From Gonium pectorale (Eukaryota > Chlorophyta > Chlorophyceae > Chlamydomonadales > Volvocaceae): a stretch of 40,816 bases of DNA. Positions 36,364 through 40,816 of the stretch are shown here, piece by piece. Every line of letters starts with the position of its first letter. The first letter of the stretch is position 1. The translations under genes and the position numbers were made by a program. The stretch lies in NCBI GenBank assembly GCA_001584585.1, contig LSYV01000018.1:373557-414372 (forward strand), read 5' to 3'. The notes beneath the pieces are model-generated. The model saw only the letters and a list, made by a program, of their open reading frames with translations, was not told the DNA's origin and made no database searches.

Positions 36364-39300
36364 TCACTGAGTGGCCTTCGGCTCGGCACTCGGCTGCGCC
36401 TGCGGCTGCGGCTGCGGCGTGGACTGGTTGGCTTGCCCCTGCACCGGTGCCTTTGGCTTGGGGTCGCGTAGGAACGCCTTCATCTGGTCCAGGAGGCCGC
36501 GGACTGAGGGGCCGCCCGGCGCCGCCTTGAGCGCATCCCAGCTGAAGCTGGCCATGAAGGCCGCCATGTCGTCGAAGAGCGCGTTGTAGGACGTCAGCGC
36601 GGCGCGGGTGTACATCGCCTTGGCGCGCTGCGAGAAGTGGCGGTACATAAAGTGCTGAGCTGCGTCGGCGATGCGCTGGCAGCGCTGGGGGTCGCGCTGG
36701 AGTTCCGACACGACCTGGGCAGCAGGGGTTGCGGAGCGGGGCACGCGCCGTCCGCGCAGAGATTGGGGTGAGGTGGGCGCAGCGTTGTTGGGGACGGGAT
36801 GCGTGCGGCTGAGTTGCGCGATTAGTTTAGGCGTCGGAAGACGTCAGCGTGATTGGCCAGTGTGTGCAGCAGCAAGAAGATCGAGACGAATCGGCCTGAT
36901 TTTGTGGAGGCCGGGCGGCCAGGCCTGCCCCCTGCACGGTGCCTTATGCGGCCGTCGCGGGCACCGAACAACCGCACAAGAGCGCTGTGTACGATCGCCA
37001 TACCTGGAGCACATTCTCCTTGTTGAAAGGAACATAGTGCACGTTTGGAATGAGGGACCTGCGGCCGAGGCGCGTTATTGCGCGTGCTTTCATTGCAGAT
37101 TTTTGTACTACAACAGCTGAAAGCGTGTACTGCGTATGGTTGAGTACGAGCACTAGGCGTTTATGGCTGGATCGAGCCGATTGGGCCACATCAATGTCCG
37201 CGGTCCTGGCGACGGTTGGTACGACGGCTTCCCTACGAACGCACCTGTACCAGTACTCAATCCAGTGTGACTCCTCCTGAGGCACAGTGCGCAGCACGGG
37301 CAGCAAGGCACTTGCATCGTCATTGATGTGGCTCACGACGCACGTGTGTGTGAGAGGGGCTAGGACACACACGCTGCTGCTCCGTACGCAGCAACCCTAC
37401 GTCTTCACCCCTCCCCTTTCCGGCTCTCGCTCAGTTATACGGTTACCGTGGCGACCGCCTTCCAGCCCCGCCCCGCCCCGCCCGCCCGCCCCCCCCCTCG
37501 TCCTCCGCAGCTGCCGTACCTTGAGCACCACCGAGTTTATGGCCAGCACCTTCCCGAGCCGACTGGATGCGGTGATGCCGTCGGTGTGGAATATGTATCG
37601 CCAGCGCGCGTGGTCGGGAATGCTGACGGACTTGGAGAGGCGCGGCTTGAAGCCCTTTATCTCGTTTGCGATGACGCCCGTGTCGAGCAGCGCCCCGTTG
37701 CCGGGCCGCGCGCCCAGTTCCACCAGCCACTGGCGCGTGCTGTTCCACTTCATGCGGGCCTTGTGTGGTGGGTGGAGGAGGGAGGAGGGAGGAGGCGGGT
37801 ATGGGCGGGGACGGGGCCCAGCGGGAGGGCTAGGGCGGGGACGGGGGTGGAGGTCCCCAAGTTGGGGAAGAGAGAGCCCGCTCGAATGGGTGTCGGTCAG
37901 CATTGGGGTGCGGGTTAGTGGCACCATCTTCCCTGCAGCCCTCCGTTTGCAAGGGTGCTGCGCGCTGCGTGCTTGGGGCAACGTGCCCCGTACAGACTAC
38001 AGAGGGCCCAAGTCTTTGCGTTGGCAGCGCCTTGTCGGTGTCGGCCGTTCTGCCACTGCCCGCTGCTCCTGCTCCTGCTCCTGACACGCCTCAAACGAAG
38101 CTGCACCACGTCCCGCTCTGCAGCACAGGTAATAATGAAGTACCCTCCCCTCGCGCATCATTGCCTCCCCGAGCCATCATGCGGCTTCCCAAAGGTCTCA
38201 GGACCCCATGCAAAGGTCCCCCGAGCGACAAGCGCAGCGGCATACCGATCATCGAACTCTACCATCCAAATGTTCTCCTCACCACCAACCCAACCACCCA
38301 GCCAAACTCCAAGCAAGGCCCAAGCACCTGGCCACCAGCTCACCCACCTTGAGCGTCGAGCGGAGCAGAGCCTTGTCCGCCTTCTTCTCCCACGGGTAGA
38401 ACACCAGCTCCCCCGTGTACACGTTCGCAAACTGAGGCAGCAGGACTTCGTAGTCGTCGGACGCGTTTCGACTGAAGTCCCACCTCTTGATCGGTGCAAA
38501 CACCTAGGCCATGGTCGGGACAGCAGGCTGACTCAGGCTCACTCCCCTGATCTGTCCATCAGCCGATCAACGTGCATTGCCCTGTGGCCATCACCCCGGC
38601 AAGTGACTGCGGGCGGCACATACAGCTTGCCTTTGCCCAGGTGCCGTATCTACCTCACATCCAGGCACAAGCGCACAACCAGGGGCGTAGATGCCCATTC
38701 ACAGTGCCGAAAAACACCACAGGCCAGCTCCCGCCCTTCCGCCACATGCGCATGCAAAAGAAAGCATGGCGGTGCCCCGAAGCCAGCACCAGCGGCGCGA
38801 GAGTCCACGACGCACACACTCACCGGTACCTTGCACCCGTCGCCCTTGCGCCCGCAGTGGGGCGTGTCGCGCACCGAGAAGAGAAAGGCTGTGTCGGGCA
38901 GCACCAGGCCGGTGGGGCCGCGCGAGGCTTCCAGCAGGCCACTCACGAAATTGCGGACCTGCCATGGATTACGAGCACGACGAGATAGAGTCATCCGTCA
39001 TGCCGACCAGGAAGCCCAGCCAGAGGAGAAGCACATGCGGTGCCCCGTAGTCCAGGAGGTGGACCGCAATCGCGTGACAGTTGTGCCGGGCGATCCAGCC
39101 TCGTCCATCGAATTCAACTGCCGGCGCCACAGGGCCGGGTGCAGGCCTCGGCCTACGGCGCTGCAGGCGCCCGTGCTCATGCCTACGGTACACCTACATG
39201 CTGCTCCCAGCCTCCAGCTTCCCAGTCTCCCAGCCTCCATGCACACCAACCCAACGGGTTGCGCATGCAAGCAAGCAAGCCCTCCAGCCGCCACCCACCC

Positions 39301-40762
39301 ACCCACGCACGCACCCTGTTCTTGGCCGTCCACACGTTCTTGTAATTCTTAATGTATGGCAGGTCCATCACGGTCCCATTCTTGATCACGATGACGCAAA
39401 GGTAGGCCTGTGGGGAGGGGCACGGGCGCGCCGGAGTTCCGATTTGTATGGCTGCAGCAGGGGGCACTACCGCAAGCGCAGGAGGCAGGTCGGTATGGGC
39501 CGCGCAACCGGGGGTTAGTGACATGCATTCCCGCGTGTCAGGGAGCAGTGTCAGGCGTCAGACCCTCAAGCAGCACACCCAAAGGAAGAGTAAATGGGCC
39601 CGCCGCTGCTGGGACGTTTACAAACCGCCTGGGTCCAACCGTGCGGCGCAAATCGACTGGAGTCAAATCTGCGGAACTGCGGCTCTGCGCTTCTCTCCTG
39701 CGCTGCCCATGCCGGTTCATAGTTAACTAATGAGAGCGAGCCACCATGCCTCCCACAGTCTCACTCTCTCACACGCACACAGGCTCCCGTCAGCCGGCCA
39801 GGGGGGGGGCGGGGGCTCCGTGTGGGGTGTGACTTATCGGTTCCTGCTCGGCTGAATGTGCCCCTGATCCCTGGCCGGCTGACGGTTGATCCCTGATCCC
39901 TGCTCACGTGCGTGTGGGCCACGGGTGTGCACAGACAGACAGACAGACAGCTGTCGCGAGTTGTGTCCCATACGGTGCGTTACGGCACGGACACTGGCGA
40001 CCCACCCCCGGGTCCCCTCGGTGCGCCAGCTTTGACAACATCTCGTGCAGCTTCGCCACGCGGTAGCGCCGCTTGCGCCAGGGGATGAAGTCGGCGTCAA
40101 GGTTGTCTCTGGGGGGAGGATATTGCGGGGCCCGGGAGAGGGAGTTGGGTGAAGGGATTACCTGTGCATACGTGAATGGAAGGAGCAGGAGAGGCAAGGA
40201 AAGGGGGTGCTACTTGCTAGTCGGCTTCAGCCAGCAGCCGGGGCCAGCAGGTTACGCCTGCGGTGGTTACGCCTGGAGTTGTCTAAACTGCAAGTTCGGG
40301 GGCCACTGGGCAAGCGACTGGTAGATGGGACGTGATGGAACAGCACGGACGGATGATTGCCAGGCGATAGGCGGACCCTTCAGTGCGACCGAACCCCCAC
40401 AAAGAGCCAGCCCCGGCTCAGTAGGCCAACCCGGCCCCCCAACCCAACGTGCCCCACTCAACCTGTATTCCGCCCCTGCCAACAACACCCAACAACCCAA
40501 CTTAGCCCCCGAGCCAATCATTGTGAAATCTGAAATGAAATACCGTCCCTCGGGCTCTCTTCCTAGGACAGGGGAGGGGGGCTTAGGGGCGAGGGTGCCC
40601 CTCCCCACTCCAGGGCCCCGCCGTGCCTCTGCCTCGCGCGGGGCGGGGCGCAAGTGCAGGCCAAGCTCACTCAAATGCTCCAAGCGCATGGAGTTGATCA
40701 CTGAGGCTATGCCAGAAGTTGCGGTGGGCGGGCTCTCTTACATTCGCACGGGAGGGGGGCAT
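36364..40762 (-). CDS. GT90/CAP10-family glycosyltransferase, right copy
   Basis: Nine exons: 40762-40671, 40108-40006, 39407-39315, 38958-38824, 38503-38348, 37759-37520, 37276-37245, 37058-37004, 36714-36364 (about 418 residues). Exons from 40108 onward are well supported. The first fits in phase and follows an in-frame stop, but carries no signal peptide or membrane anchor, so the true 5' end may lie outside the window. Landmarks in order are IPWRKRRYRVAKLHEML, VIVIKNGTVMDLPY, LPDTAFLFSVRDTPHC, VFAPIKRWDFSRN, FYPWEKKADKALLRSTL, WRYIFHTDGITASSRLGKVL, NSVVLK, IPNVHYVPFNKENV and QRCQRIADAAQHFMYRHF. These match the CAP10 (PF05686) order. The protein ends in a Pro/Gln/Ala-rich tail. It is a diverged tandem relative of the gene at 34570-30961, probably a secretory-pathway sugar transferase. 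Confidence 0.82.
39931..39950. repeat. (ACAG)5 microsatellite
   Basis: Five perfect ACAG units lie in the intron after the second exon of the right GT90 gene. Confidence 0.95.
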
Positions 40763-40816
40763 TAGGAGTCATGTTCCCCGCCATCGTCGCTGCTCGGGAG
40801 AGGGGTTGAAGGGGGG

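Noticed and set aside
40671..40784. Upstream ATG at 40784 as the start of the right GT90 gene
   Set aside because: Careful reading shows its frame runs into a stop near 40709. The ATG at 40762 is the one in phase with the next exon.

Overview
The window is nuclear DNA of a eukaryote, most likely a volvocine (Chlamydomonas/Volvox-type) green alga. It is GC-rich, every gene is cut by many short GT-AG introns, and TGTAA polyadenylation signals follow several stop codons. The clearest marker is a selenocysteine thioredoxin reductase with a convincing SECIS element in its 3' UTR. A run of 645 N bases marks an assembly gap at 30066-30710. All gene models were built by hand from reading frames, splice-site motifs and phase agreement between exons; none has transcript support here.

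Layout: 1-1915 holds no recognisable gene, but has a 33-bp tandem repeat array and a perfect 58-bp inverted repeat. 1916-8357 (minus) is a ten-exon NLR-like gene of about 1196 residues: a SAM-like N-terminus, a four-helix-bundle segment resembling HeLo/MLKL/RPW8 cell-death domains, an unclassified segment, an NB-ARC ATPase and kinesin-light-chain-type TPRs. 9854-17894 (minus) is a 21-exon coiled-coil protein of about 1146 residues, possibly centrosomal or ciliary. 19057-23194 (plus) is the selenoprotein thioredoxin reductase, with its SECIS at 23791-23852. It converges with a minus-strand gene (24764-27396) for the SWP1/ribophorin II subunit of oligosaccharyltransferase. 28205-28953 (minus) is the nucleolar RRM protein NIFK/NOP15. 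From about 30961 to the right edge lie two diverged tandem minus-strand genes for GT90/CAP10-family glycosyltransferases; the C-terminus of the left copy runs into the assembly gap, and the N-terminus of the right copy may lie outside the window.

The genes look like ordinary unlinked eukaryotic loci rather than an operon. SWP1 (N-glycosylation) and the two GT90 genes share a secretory-pathway theme. The most interesting item is the NLR-like gene, which joins a putative membrane-active cell-death bundle to a STAND ATPase in a unicellular or colonial alga.
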